Shown one piece after another: positions 46,305 through 57,780 of a stretch of DNA of 64,000 nucleotides. The notes under the pieces are model-generated. The model did no database searches. It was not told where the DNA came from and saw nothing but the letters and a program-made list of their open reading frames with translations. Source of the stretch: Ophiura sarsii (Eukaryota > Echinodermata > Ophiuroidea > Amphilepidida > Ophiuridae); NCBI GenBank assembly GCA_035610835.1, contig CM069449.1, positions 13,650,531 to 13,714,530 of the forward strand, read 5' to 3'. How positions within the stretch are numbered: position 1 is the first letter of the stretch; each line of letters begins with the position of its first letter. A program made the position numbers and the translations under genes.

Positions 46305-46672
46305 GGTTGAACAGTATTTTGTTCATGTATTAGATATTTTTAAAAATCTGTATTTATTGAGATAACATTATATAAATATTAAGAAAATTATTGGGTATTA
46401 TTATCAGTAGAGTGTGAATTGCTAGCTGCATTTATTACATATATTGGATACGTGTCTTAGGATTCTTAAAGGTCTGTTTCACAAGTTCTGACTCCATTCA
46501 TCCATCATGGTAAACTGTTCACTTTAAACACGTAATTTTATTTTGAAATTTCAGAATGTAAGTTCGTATTAGTATTTATAGGTGATACAATATTAGGTAT
46601 GTTTTAAATTAAGCAAGCATATACACAAAAATCGATCGAATTGTCTTCAATGCGTGCATCTCTTATCAGCAT

Positions 46673-46785
46673 TAGGCGCGGGAAAACCTCTCGTCTGCAT
46701 TTGGCCCCCCGAATAATGATTACACTAAGTCTCCTATGTAATCTCCAGGCATTTTTTTTGCTTTAAACATGTTTCAGGGCCAAAA
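46673..46785 (-). repeat. Dispersed element, inverted partial unit
   Basis: TTAGGCGCGGGAAAACCTCT then GTAATCTCCAGGCATTTT and GCTTTAAACATG: the reverse complement of the right half of units 1 and 2. Confidence 0.75.
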
Positions 46786-47818
46786 GTACATAGGAAGTTT
46801 TTCTACTCAGCAACGTTGACATTAACAACTAACGTCTGCAGGTTGATATGATACTGCCATAGGATATCGTCCAGGACGATACCGTTCTGTTTCACCCCCT
46901 TAACGCAAATACCTAGCTTCAATGCATAAATAAATCGGTCACGCATTCATATCGCAATCCCATCCGACAGTAAGTGACAGAATCATATAAAGACCCCCGA
47001 CTCGAAAGACCATCACAAAAGCCAAGTCATTTTTATATCTTTTTACACTTTCATCACTCGCACCACCTAGCAAAAAAAGACGCCCAAAGGATCCTGCGCT
47101 GCATGCCCGGCCCGCCGCCGCTCGCTGCGCCGCATGCACATAGTTATTAATTGAATGGTCCATATATAAAAGAAGAAGAACCAATGCACGCAGATAATAC
47201 GGTGATTTTTCCTTGCGCTTTAAAATTCTTTACGGGTTCTCAATGAAAGCCGTATGGCGCGAAAACACCTGCCGCACCATTGGGACATAGACTTGAGCCT
47301 ATTTGTGTTTGATCTGTGTCTTCGGGGCGCGTAAGGCTTCTGTACTATTACCATGTTGGTAAATATGCAAGGTTACGTATAGCCGATTGAAAAATTGACA
47401 CTCATTTTTTCTTCTTCTTCTCTCGTCGTTGTCATGGCACTGAAAACTGGTGTATTAGTGAGTTGGTGCTTTTAGTTAAGATCATCCTTCGCAAATCAAT
47501 GTCATTCTTCAGCAAACCTAAATGGTGTTGATGGAAAAACGTTGTTGATTTTATGATCTGTTATATTTCATCAACATGAATTATTTGGTGTCAGAGAAAC
47601 AAATAACAAAATGTACCATGTAGCCAGTATCAATGATATAAAGAATGTTTTAAACTAATGTATCAAACATGCGGGTGTCGTCGGTTGAAACAGGGTGTTT
47701 TGTAAAATATCAAAATAAATACATTTTGTCATCATTAAGATGACTAGCGTTCAAATCGATATGTGTTTATATTTAGGCAAATATAACACACACGCGCAGT
47801 TTAATTCACTTTAAATTA
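46786..47818. other. Intronic, one CpG-rich patch with TATA
   Basis: CCCGGCCCGCCGCCGCTCGC at 47106 is the most CpG-dense spot of the intron and CATATATAAAAG follows at 47161. No exon with a good donor was seen after it. Confidence 0.35.
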
Positions 47819-48895
47819 GTCCGTACACTTTAGGGAATATCGCCAAAGTGTATTAATGAGTCGAGATGTAATTTTCAGTATTAAAGTAGGGGATTATCTT
47901 CTTTATTAAATAAAAATCAACACCTTTTCTAGTGGGGCCTTTTTCTCTATTATCAGTTATCACCCAAAATGTCATTATCTGCTATACAGCCTATACTATA
48001 ATACACCGATATTCCAAATATCAAAGGCTCTCACACCCGCATTAATAACAGCGTGTCTTTTGAATGCGTCCGTATACTTTGGCAAATATCCCTAGGGTGC
48101 ATTTATAAATCGACCTGTACTTTTCAGAATTAAAGGAGAAGATAATCTTAGTTAATTAAATACAATTCAAAAAGTTTTCTAATGGGTTCGTTTTCCCACC
48201 ATTATCACCCCAAAATGTCATAATATTTGCTATACACCGATATTCCAAATATCAAAAGCTCACATACATTTTGTACGCGCAGTTAAATAACATGCACTTA
48301 TACTTTGTGAAATATCTCTTGGGTGCATTCATGAATCGACCTGTACTTTTCAGGATTAAAGGAGAAGATAATCTTGGTTAATTAAATACAATTCAAAAAG
48401 TTTTCTAATGGGTTCGTTTTCCCACCATTATCACCCCAAAATGTCATAATATTTGCTATACACCGATATTCCAAATATCAAAAGCTCACATACGCGCAGT
48501 TAAATAACATGCACTTATACTTTGTGAAATATCTCTTGGGTGCATTAATGAATCGACCTGTACTTTTCAGGATTAAAGGAGAAGATAATCTTGGTTAATT
48601 AAATACAATCCAATAAGTTTTCTAATGGGGTCGTTTTCCCGCCATTAACGCTCCAAATGTTTTTTATACGTCAACCGATATTCGATAAACTCACACACAC
48701 GCGCACCAACATGCGTTTTGAATTTGTCCGTATACTTTGTGAAATATCTCTAGGGTGCATTGATGGATCAAGCTATAACCCTCAGGATTAAAGAAGGAGA
48801 TTATCTTCTTCAATTAAATACATTTAAAAAAGTTTTCTAATGGGGTCGTTTTCCCGCTATTATCACCCAAATGCCAAAGGCACACATCCATTTTA
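47819..48895. repeat. Tandem array, five ~215-bp units
   Basis: Units start near 47819, 48068, 48296, 48513 and 48726 (CGTATACTTTGTGAAATATC, later GTTTTCTAATGGGGTCGTTT and CACCGATATTCCAAATATC). Units 2-4 share stretches over 100 bp with hardly a difference, so the array was recently homogenised. It lies 0.5 kb before the candidate promoter at 49383. Confidence 0.85.
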
Positions 48896-49382
48896 TAACA
48901 CTAGTTTTACTTAATTCATATGTGCAGTTTTAGTTTATTGTAACACAAAACTATGCCTGTTCTTTCTGTTCTATACATACATTATATGTATACATGCAAC
49001 CCAATTTACCCCTAAACTCGTCCGGTATGGCCGTTCAACCGGACGAAAATTGAGCACAATTACTAATATCAACGAAACTGGCATCCCCCGCAGTCAATAA
49101 CATAAAGCATTATTACAGCACGTGACCTTATGTGTTCAGTATAGATTTGCTATTTTAGACGGATAGTTCACGTGACTTCGCCGCCGTCATCGCCGCGTTT
49201 TTAGAATAATATCGCATCGTCACTCGGACCCCTATATGATATACCCGTACTCTTTTCTGCGCCTCGGGGTCTTCAGAACTGTCATATCGATGAATGTGAT
49301 ATTTCATAAATGGATCGACTTTGGTATTTTCTTTCTGTCATTTCGCAAGGATTTTTTCCTCACTCTTTCTCTCTCTCTCTCC

Positions 49383-49388
49383 TATATA
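49383..49388 (+). promoter_or_regulatory. TATA-like box before the 49450 ORF
   Basis: TATATA preceded by a CT-rich run (49363-49382). A start about 30 bp downstream would lie near 49415, ahead of the ATG at 49450. The patch from 49140 to 49300 is locally rich in CpG and holds CACGTG (an E-box). Suggestive only. Confidence 0.25.
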
Positions 49389-49449
49389 CTGCACGCTGGA
49401 TGTATTAATGAGTGAGGAGCAATGCTATACAGCCACTTAACTGCGTAGT

Positions 49450-49627
49450 ATGCAAAGCGATCAATGCCTCCAAGTTTGCAACGAGCTCCCCGTGAAAAGC
49501 AAATCAGTGTTCAAAACACCTGCTCTCTCTCTACGGCGAGTTGGAATGATGGCATTGCGAGGGAACGGGCTGGCAGCCCAAATAAGACACTCGCTCTGCC
49601 TGCGCTATCACCATGATCACAGGACAG
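49450..49627 (+). CDS. Candidate alternative first exon splicing to the PNT exon
   Basis: ORF MQSDQCLQVCNEL...HHDHRT in a locally GC-richer patch inside the ERG intron. CAG|GTGCGA gives a fair donor after 49627, leaving one base (G). That is precisely the phase needed to join the PNT exon at 58540 and form Asp-Pro-Asn. The result would be a 59-residue alternative N-terminus in place of the EALSVV region. TATATA lies 67 bp upstream (49383). A 10-codon upstream ORF begins at 49408 in the same frame and stops at 49438-49440. The peptide matches nothing I recognise, so it could be a 5' UTR exon or chance. Phase agreement alone has a one-in-three chance of occurring. Confidence 0.3.
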
Positions 49628-50225
49628 GTGCGATAGCTGCCTTAAGTAAAAAGCTTGGTAACTCACATATTATTTATCTTTTTTTTCCCTTCAATTTCGA
49701 TATAAAAACATGGACCAAAATATGTCATTAAATGTTTAGAAGAGATACTGGAACTCTGCCATATATCGTTCAGATTGTAAGCATGCTAAGGTTTACGAAT
49801 ACCTACCTAGACATAATATAAATTATGCATACATCTATTTTAAAGTATTTTTATAGAGATATAGATAATGATTTGTTGATACTTTGTACAAGTATTTCCT
49901 TTCACCCCATTGTCATGATTATTGCCTCCGTTAAAAAGCATTCAACATGTTACGGTAAACAACGCGTAGTAATTATGTATTCTTATAAGTTATATCAAAG
50001 AAGTGCTAAGATCTAGATAAAATCACCACCTTATTTTAGTATTTGCAAGAATAGCTCCAGCATTCACGGCAGCCCTCCATTCATCTCATCTCTCCATTAC
50101 AAGCTCGATCATTTTTTCCGCATGACATCCCCATCAACGTATAGAACGTCGATACCTTCAGGGCTCCTGCCCAGAACTCTCATCATCATATAGCCCCAAC
50201 ATCTCTGCCGCTGCAATGATCCCTT

Positions 50226-50235
50226 TATATAAAAG
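50226..50235 (+). promoter_or_regulatory. Strong TATA-box match, TATATAAAAG
   Basis: A near-consensus TATA box in a unique, comparatively GC-rich patch (about 50080-50450) of the ERG intron. A transcript starting about 30 bp downstream would carry uORF ATGs near 50350 and reach the small ORF at 50410. It may be a promoter for an alternative ERG transcript, a separate small gene or a non-coding RNA. Confidence 0.35.
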
Positions 50236-50409
50236 AAGCCACGATCAGGCTCTTTTGTGGCGCGCTTTTACGGGAGACTACGCCATTCTATGCGGGAGAC
50301 CTATGGGGGCTTGTGTCGTGGTCGTTTTGTCCAATAGTAATCAGCGAGCATGAAGATGTTTCACCAGTATTAGAGTCCGGTTTACACAGTATCAGCAGAT
50401 TTGCAGAAA

Positions 50410-50520
50410 ATGGTTGGTTTCCGTTTTTATGTCAGTGGATTTGGACTGTGTGTGATCATGACGAGTGATGTTAAAGAGAATGCGTTGTTGGATAGTGACT
50501 CTGTTAAAGAGGTTGCGTGA
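50410..50520 (+). CDS. Small ORF downstream of a TATA box, unknown
   Basis: Thirty-six codons, MVGFRFYVSGFGLCVIMT..., with a favourable start context (A at -3, G at +4) 175 bp after TATATAAAAG. The N-terminal 17 residues are hydrophobic; the rest is acidic (DVKENALLDSDSVKE). It ends in TGA at 50518. A poor phase-0 donor (GAG|GTTGCG) near the end would not fit the PNT exon. I recognise no family. It may be a true microprotein, a leader, or nothing. Confidence 0.2.
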   Translation: MVGFRFYVSGFGLCVIMTSDVKENALLDSDSVKEVA

Positions 50521-51634
50521 ACTTGTCAAATATGTGTATGTCAGTGTAGAAAACATAAATATGTTATTCCTATTTTGAATGACACAATTAGGCGATAGAG
50601 AGGTTCTGATGAACTTTTGTTCAGACCGGTCTTTCCAAACCCCCTATTCTATATCTGAAAAGGCACTATGACTTTACAATCAGCATTAAAAGTGATGAAT
50701 TCATTTTGTGAGAGTATTAACATGGTCAAAGCAGTTGGCAAATTATTTTAGATAAGTAATAAAGTGAAGTTCTTAGTTCGTACGTACTTAGCCAAAAGGT
50801 ATGTACGTTTCTCAACAACCAAACAAGAAAGGCAACAGCGTTTGCCGAAACGCACACACTGAGTATATTTTTTGGATCAGTTCATATGAACCTTATTTTA
50901 TCATATCGCTACAGATAACTATTTGATTCATTCATAACACAATAATATGACTGTATAGCCCGTGCCAGTGACAATCTCTCACGACATGGTTTGCGTTGCA
51001 ACAGGCAGTGTAAGATAAAAAAGATACAATTGAGATAGAAAGTTAGAAAAGAGGACCCTCCACTTGGGAATATAGTAGGGTGACATGGCACGATCTTCTT
51101 CAACCCTTGTACTTTACGTATACGTAGAAGGAAATAGTGATAATGCAACTGCAAAAATCATCATACATTATGATGTATAGCCCGAAGATGTATTATACCA
51201 ACATTGATTTTGCCTTGCACGTACAAATTATATTTTCGTTTACATGATGAAGCAATGCCATAGGGGTGGTTGGATATGGGGTTTAGTTGTAGCGCGTGCA
51301 CACATCCCTTTACTCCACCAATTCTGACGAATTTTCCCACTCTCTTGGTCTCTTCTATGATCATAGACCCGGGTCAGACGTAGTCGGACACAACACCACT
51401 CCATGTCATGTGTTATGATCTTGATAGTGAAAAGATACAATTTCAGGGGGATTTTCATGCATTTCTTTACTGTTGTTAGAAACCTTTATGTTCAATCAAA
51501 TCCTTTTGGGACAACTTTTGATATGTGTACATATGTATATATACTATTTGAGTATTTACCATGTTTACAATCCAGGCTTGACGTAAATTGAGACACTTTT
51601 CTTCCGTTTTCATTCGCCCCCTTACAATGACCTA

Positions 51635-52004
51635 CACTGCAAAAAGAAGCGTTTATATTTCTGATAACACTTACTAAACACTTGAACACATTTATTTTTG
51701 TGTTTTACGTGTAAAGGTATAGGAGGCATTGCATATGATAAACGTTTGAATAAACATTACAACACGTTTATAGAGGTAATTGTGTAATATTTATTAACAC
51801 ACCAACATGTTTATATCAGCAATAAGAAACATGTTGGGGTGTTAATAATTATACAACCAATACCTCTATAAACGTGTTGTAATGTTTATGCAAACGTTTA
51901 TCATATGCAATGCCTCCTATACCTTTACACGTAAAACACAAAAATAAACATGTTGAAGTGTTTATTAAGTGTTATCAGAAAAAGACACGTTTCTTTTTAC
52001 AGTG
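51635..52004. mobile_element. Foldback element, CACTGCAAAAA ends, AAACGTTT words
   Basis: Almost the entire 370 bp is one palindrome with ends CACTGCAAAAAGAAGCG and CGTTTCTTTTTACAGTG. Words TAAACGTTT, AAACATGTT and AACACGTTTAT recur in both orientations. Same plan as 10991 and 15071. Confidence 0.87.
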
Positions 52005-52361
52005 TATTAACTGTTGGAAATCATCCTCGAAAAACTATGACAACACTAACAGACTTGCTAATTTCAGTATACATGGGGAATTGTGTTTCTTTAAATACAC
52101 CACCATAGCCTCCCATCTTGTGATATTCAAAGCATGCGAATACTAATCTGTATTTTAATATGAGGTTTGCAGACTTAAGGACATGCTAGATGGAAACGGA
52201 GCGACAATGATAAAGATCTCTATACATGATATAAGAGGCCATATACCAACACACTAAACTTTCTGGTTAACTGTAGTTGTTTTTTTAAATAGGATTTTGA
52301 TTCTTGAAGTACAAAAGCTGTCTAACCCGTATTTTTGCAATTGAAGAATTTCAAATTATAC

Positions 52362-52409
52362 AATTGTGAATTTTCACACAAAGTATACTTTGTGTGAAAA
52401 TTCACAATT
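52362..52409. repeat. Perfect 48-bp palindrome
   Basis: AATTGTGAATTTTCACACAA followed by AGTA and then the exact reverse complement, with no loop. It sits within AT-rich sequence bearing repeated AATTTTAAG words. A perfect loopless palindrome would be expected to decay quickly, so it is young. Confidence 0.9.
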
Positions 52410-52671
52410 TTAAGTAGCTTCCTAACACATTTCGCACATTTTAGACTAATTTCAAGTATTTCAAACGTGAAAGTCATATATGATGTTTTCAATAAACCAA
52501 TACACATAGGCCTAATTGAATTTTCTTATTTGTAATTGAGAAATCTCCTGAGAGGAATGTTTACGACAACCAAACAATTATTTATTTTTGGCCTCATGGT
52601 CGATGGGGGCTATGGCCACAAAAAGGAAACGTGCCGAAACGATAGCACAAATTTGAACTTCCTCTCTGTTT

Positions 52672-52896
52672 AATCTCTGCAACATAACACAACTTGAATC
52701 AATGTTTTTCAGGTTAAAATACAATAAGGAAGTTGTTACCGCATGTCTGTGAAGGAGATTGTTTCCTGAACTTTTCTCTCTCTTCATAATCATGATAATC
52801 TCTGCAACATCACGTTTGAATCAGTAGTGGCTGTTTCTCAGGTTAAAACATTATGGAAGTTGTAACCATATGTCTGTGAAGGAGATTGTTTCCTGG
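52672..52896. repeat. Tandem duplication, ~125-bp unit
   Basis: AATCTCTGCAACAT...CAGGTTAAAA...TGTCTGTGAAGGAGATTGTT begins at 52672 and again at 52797. Two diverged units. Confidence 0.8.
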
Positions 52897-53539
52897 TGTC
52901 TAGCCTGAAACACCGTGTCAACAAGTTATCGTGCATGTTTGATCTAATGTTTCTGTTTGGAGTAGAACTTTCAGATGTGTTTACCGATTGATATAGTCGT
53001 TCTAATTAATTGCCCTTCAAAAACACATTTGACGTACGACACCGTTGCACTATTATATAGTGCTGAATCACATATACATGTATTTACTAAGTAAGCAAGA
53101 AGAATTTGTAACGTTGCAAATAGCAGTCCCTATAATCATGATAACTTTGCCCACTACTGCAGTTAACTTTTGTAGATTTCTTCGCTCACAATTTGCTATA
53201 ATGAATCCAAATCATGAATAGAGCCCTCTATCGTTGTTGCTATTTATAGCCATCTTGGCAAACTTCATCATGGCAAACTGCGCGATACGATAGTAAAATA
53301 CAAATCATATAGACTAACGTTTGTGATAGGCCTAAAATGTAACCAACTTAATCATTTTGCAAACTTGACTGAGCAGTAAACTTCAACATGAGCGATAGGC
53401 TATGTCGTGCAGGTATTACTAAATTACACTATAAATCAACTGCAAAACCATCTGTGAGCAAACGTAATAGTGTAACAATCTTAATGTTGTCATGTGCGTG
53501 ACATAGCGCACTAACATGATAGTTAATTGTAGCTTCTAC

Positions 53540-53712
53540 TGTAAATCGATGTAGCAAACGTCTGCATCGACATGTAGCAAAACCTCAACAATCAACTTGT
53601 AGCAAACTTTAACAAACAACATGCAGCACACTTTTTACACTCAATATGTAGCAAACTTCGACATACAACATGCAGCCAACGTCATCATGTAGCTAGCAAA
53701 CTTCGTCATTTA
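53540..53712. repeat. Minisatellite, CATGTAGCAAACTTC units
   Basis: CATGTAGCAAAC(T)TTC-like words followed by AACATACAA recur about seven times at ~25-30 bp spacing, with AGTAAACTTCAACATGAG at 53376 as a possible outlier. Confidence 0.7.
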
Positions 53713-53874
53713 ACAATACATTATTGTAAGAGGCATGAAATCAATTGTTATTTATTGTCTTTTCTAAAACAAAAGCATCACACCATAGGGGGTCATTTGT
53801 AGTTGTAATATCTCTAACTTAATGATTAAAATATTGCATTAAACATAGATTGATGTGTTAAATATTATCTTTTC

Positions 53875-54123
53875 TTAACACTTTCCACGCGGCTGTTGGT
53901 TTTAATACCAAATACAAAACAGATTTCTCAACCTTTCTCAAATGTCAAGGTCTATTATGAAGGATTACTGAACCAATACTAGTCATGTTTGTACTTATTT
54001 TAATGCATTTCTCATGGTGATTCCAAATACGGGTAATGAAATTCAATAATGTTGACATATTTGAAACATTTTGTGGCATTTTGGAATGTCGGCTGCAGCT
54101 GCCTGCCGCGTGGAGACTCTTAA
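53875..54123 (-). mobile_element. TTAA element (copy 10), TTAA on both sides
   Basis: Reverse full-length copy: TTAACACTTTCCACGCGGC at 53875 and CTGCCGCGTGGAGACTCTTAA at 54123. TTAA is intact at both ends, the best case for TTAA target duplication. Confidence 0.92.
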
Positions 54124-54667
54124 CATTCATCACAGTAAGGGGGATTTGCGTGGTAGTAACTTAATTTTCAATATATTATTTTTCATAAAACATGAAATTG
54201 AGTGTAATTTATTGTCCTTTCAAAACAATTCATCACAAGGGCGTTTTACTTGCATTTCATGGAATAACTTAAAATGTCAGTCAATTGCTTTTTAACAGAC
54301 AAGAAAAACATCGGGCTTTTCATGTTTTATTATCCTTTCTTAAAACTCACGACAGTTAAATGGCTTTCCATCAACGGTATTGAAATTGGTGGACTCATAT
54401 TATCAGCTTATTGTATAATGGTCTCTCAATTTGTTTGATAAAAACGAAGTGTTATTTATTGCGTTATATAAGACAAAAACATCACAGTACAGTACCGGGA
54501 TTATATGTCTGTATTTGTCATGATTGTAGTATATTGTTTACACATGGGATGGGGCATTAAGTTTATCTTTAAGTTTAAGTTTGGGGCATTAAGTTTATCT
54601 TATTCATCTCTCAGAAAATTGAACATTAAGAACTTTATTTTCAGTAGTTCAGGCGACGAGAGTAACT

Positions 54668-54923
54668 CAGCCCTTTTATGGCAAAAGAATGTATCTTATA
54701 TGTACTCTCCTAAGGATATACTTCCGTTTAACATGGATTGTGTTAACTTGGTTAATAATCCTCACTTAGGAAAAGGTTGCAACTTGTAAAGACAATAAAG
54801 TAATATACTGCCTTTTACCACTACATGATTTATGGAGAAAAAAGCTAACTTTGATCATGTTAAAAGGAAGAATACTGTTAGAAAACTTCATATAAGATAC
54901 ATTCTTTTGCCATAAAAGGGCTG
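54668..54923. mobile_element. CAGCCCTTTTATG foldback MITE, copy 2
   Basis: Same element and same orientation as 19512-19769, inside the ERG intron. Ends CAGCCCTTTTATGGCAAAAG and CTTTTGCCATAAAAGGGCTG are perfectly inverted, so this is the better-preserved copy. The ORF crossing its left half is incidental. Confidence 0.87.
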
Positions 54924-55053
54924 AACTGGTCTACAGGCAAACGGACCTCTCAGGTAGGGTCGGGCGGTGTTTGTTTTTTTATGTCTCACGAATTTTCAGC
55001 AATTTGTTGGGTTTTTTAAATCAAAATGTTCAAATTCGAAAAAATGGCTCGGC

Positions 55054-55120
55054 CGGACCCGTTATAACAGGTCTGCTTTATGGGTCGACCGGACCCGTTA
55101 TAACAGGTCTGCTTTATAGA
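55054..55120. repeat. Tandem 34-bp duplication
   Basis: CCGGACCCGTTATAACAGGT followed by CTGCTTTAT occurs twice. Diverged GGACCCG-like words continue to about 55320. Confidence 0.85.
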
Positions 55121-55404
55121 CTGCAAATAAGCCAAACGTTTAATGTTAAGATACTATACTTTTTTTCATAAACCTGATGAAAAGAGTAAAGCTATTTTTG
55201 ATACTTATTTATCATGTTTATCAATTGAGATTCTTAACGAGAAAATTAGCCCGGATTTGTTAGATTAAACCGGGATTAGACCCGTTTAAGGAAACCCATT
55301 TTGACAGGTTTGGCCGGGACTTGAATGCTTTAAATATAGGGTGGCATATTATTAGCATTCGTTTCCGCGGTTGTCTTTCAATGCACCCTGAATGCGGAAA
55401 CTAG

Positions 55405-55651
55405 TTAACACTTTCCACGCGTCAGGCGTATGCAGACGACATTCCAAAATTTCACAAAATGTTTCAAAAATGTCAAAATTATTCAATTTAATTATCATAT
55501 TTGGAATCACAATCAGAAATGCATTAAAATAAGTACAAACATGCCTAGTATTGGTTAAGTAATCCTTGACATAGACCTTGCAAGTTGGGAAAGGTTTCTG
55601 AATAATCTGTTTTGTATATGGTAAAATTAACAGCGGCGTGGAAAGGGTTAA
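55405..55651 (+). mobile_element. TTAA element (copy 11), TTAA on both sides
   Basis: Forward full-length copy: TTAACACTTTCCACGCGTC at 55405 and GCGTGGAAAGGGTTAA at 55651. A fragment of the same family (GTTGGGAAAGGTTTCTAATA) recurs at about 55758-55800. Confidence 0.92.
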
Positions 55652-55951
55652 TATAAATGGCAGCCATCTTTCAAAATGGCGGGGCAAATTTATCACATTC
55701 CGCACGGCCTTGTGTAGAAAACAAACCGTTTGAATGGACGTGAGAAGTATTATTGAAAGTTGGGAAAGGTTTCTAATAAATCAACTTTGTATAAGAAAAA
55801 TTCTGGTTTCGGATTCCAGCAGGACGACACTTTAACCTCCAATGTGTGTTTTCATCAAATAACTTGATTGGTTATCGATATAACTGACTGAGCGACGGTA
55901 TAGCGAATAAAAACAGAGCTTACTAGTTTAATTTTGATCCGGTCAATACTC

Positions 55952-57378
55952 CATCACATCGTATTATATAACAAAGTTTGTGATTAGTTCAATTATTGCC
56001 TGAACTCCTTGTGCAACCAATCAGAACATAATTTAGTTTGGAAGCTGCAAATCGTACAGGAATTGTATCCCACGCGTATTGCCAATTCACGGTTTAAGCG
56101 TTGTTGACCTGAATCCTATCGTCGTATATAACAAGGTTTCTGATTGGCTCAAATATTTACTGAACTCATTGTGCAACCAATCAGAACATATTTTAGTTTG
56201 GAAGCTGCAAATTATACAGGTTGTACCTGTATTGCCAACTCACGGTTTAGGCGTTGTTGACCTGAATCACATCGTCGTATATAATATAACAAGGTTTCTG
56301 ATTGGCTGAAATATTGACTGAAATCTTTGTGCAACCAATCAGAACATACTGTATTTTAGTTTGGAAGCTGCAAATCGTACAGGAATTGTATCCCACGCGT
56401 ATTGCCAATTCACGGTTTAAGCGTTGTTGACCTGAATCACATCGTCGTATTACACAAGGTTTCTGATTGGCTCAAATATTGACTGAACTCTTTGTGCAAC
56501 CAATCAGAACATATTTTAGTTTGGAAGCTGCAAATTCTACAGGTTGTACCTGTATTGCCAACTCACGGTTTAGTGTTGTTGATCTGAATCACATCGTCGT
56601 ATATAACAAGGTTTCTGATTGGCTCAAATATTGACTGAACTCTTTGTGCAACCAATCAGAACATATTTTAGTTTGGAAGCTGCAAATCGTACAGGTTGTA
56701 TCCCACATGTATTGCCAATTCACGGTTTAGTGTTGTTGACCTGAATCACATCGTCGTATATAACAAGGTTTCTGATTGGCTCAAATATTGACTGAACTCT
56801 TTGTGCAACCAATCAGAACATATTTTAGTTTGGAAGCTGCAAATTCTACAGGTTGTACCTGTATTGCCAACTCACGGTTTAGTGTTGTTGACCTGAATCA
56901 CATCGTCGTATATAACAAGGTTTCTGATTGGCTCAAATATTGACTGAACTCTTTGTGCAACCAATCAGAACATATTTTAGTTTGGAAGCTGCAAATCGTA
57001 CAGGTTGTATCCCACATGTATTGCCAATTCACGGTTTAGTGTTGTTGACCTGAATCACATCGTCGTATATAACAAGGTTTCTGATTGGCTCAAATATTGA
57101 CTGAACTCTTTGTGCAACCAATCAGAACATATTTTAGTTTGGAAGCTGCAAATTATACAGGTTGTACCCCGGGTTGTACCTGTATTGCCAACTCACGATT
57201 TAGTAATGTTGACCTGAATCACATCGTCGTATATAACAAGGTTTCTGATTGGCTCAAATATTGACTGAACTCTTTGTGCAACCAATCAGCATGATCAGAA
57301 CATATTTTAGTTTGGAAGCTGCAAATTCTACAGGTTGTACCTGTATTGCCAACTCACGGTTTAGTGTTGTTGACCTGT
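55952..57378. repeat. Tandem array of nine ~157-bp units in A/B order
   Basis: TTTCTGATTGGCTCAAATAT starts near 55974 (variant), 56137, 56295, 56460, 56612, 56769, 56921, 57078 and 57242. Units alternate between type A (CGTACAGG..TTGTATCCCAC) and type B (CTACAGGTTGTACCTG), giving a ~310-bp two-unit higher-order repeat in the middle of the array. Every unit has CTGATTGG and, 34 bp later, CCAATCAG: a hairpin and a pair of opposed CCAAT boxes. It lies 1.16 kb before the PNT exon. Confidence 0.93.
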
Positions 57379-57466
57379 ATTTGGGGTTTATCACCAGGGA
57401 ATAGGCATCGTCATGCTTTTATTTGAAACTGATTAGCAAAAGAAGTTGGAGAGGCCGTATATAGAT

Positions 57467-57780
57467 TCTAAGGTGCGAATTAAATTTGGGAGCAAAGAAG
57501 ATTTTTAAGACACCACCACAATGCATTGCGTTTTTGCAAAATGCCCTAATTCTGGTCTCCAATTTGTCTCGGTTCCCATAGACATATGCACACAATCATG
57601 GCTTGATAGCGCGTTTATCGTTGGCGCTCTTAGCTTCTAGCTTATATCAATGAATAAATTAGTTATCAGTGTTCCTTTTTCTTATTTCAAAAACTTAAGA
57701 GCTCAACGAATGCATCGTGCGTTCGCGCAATGCATTGTGGGAAGACCTACAATTCTTCTTTGGGTGCAAATTGACGTTCT
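57467..57780. repeat. Imperfect inverted repeat
   Basis: CACAATGCATTGCG at 57517 and its inverse CGCAATGCATTGTG at 57728, with further matching on the outer sides (AGCAAAGAAGA / TCTTCTTTGGG; AATTTG/CAAATT). An old foldback of ~310 bp. Confidence 0.5.

Noticed and set aside
45694..48895. Regular repeats as a CRISPR array
   Set aside because: Units are long (over 200 bp), diverged and without short unique spacers; the genome is eukaryotic.
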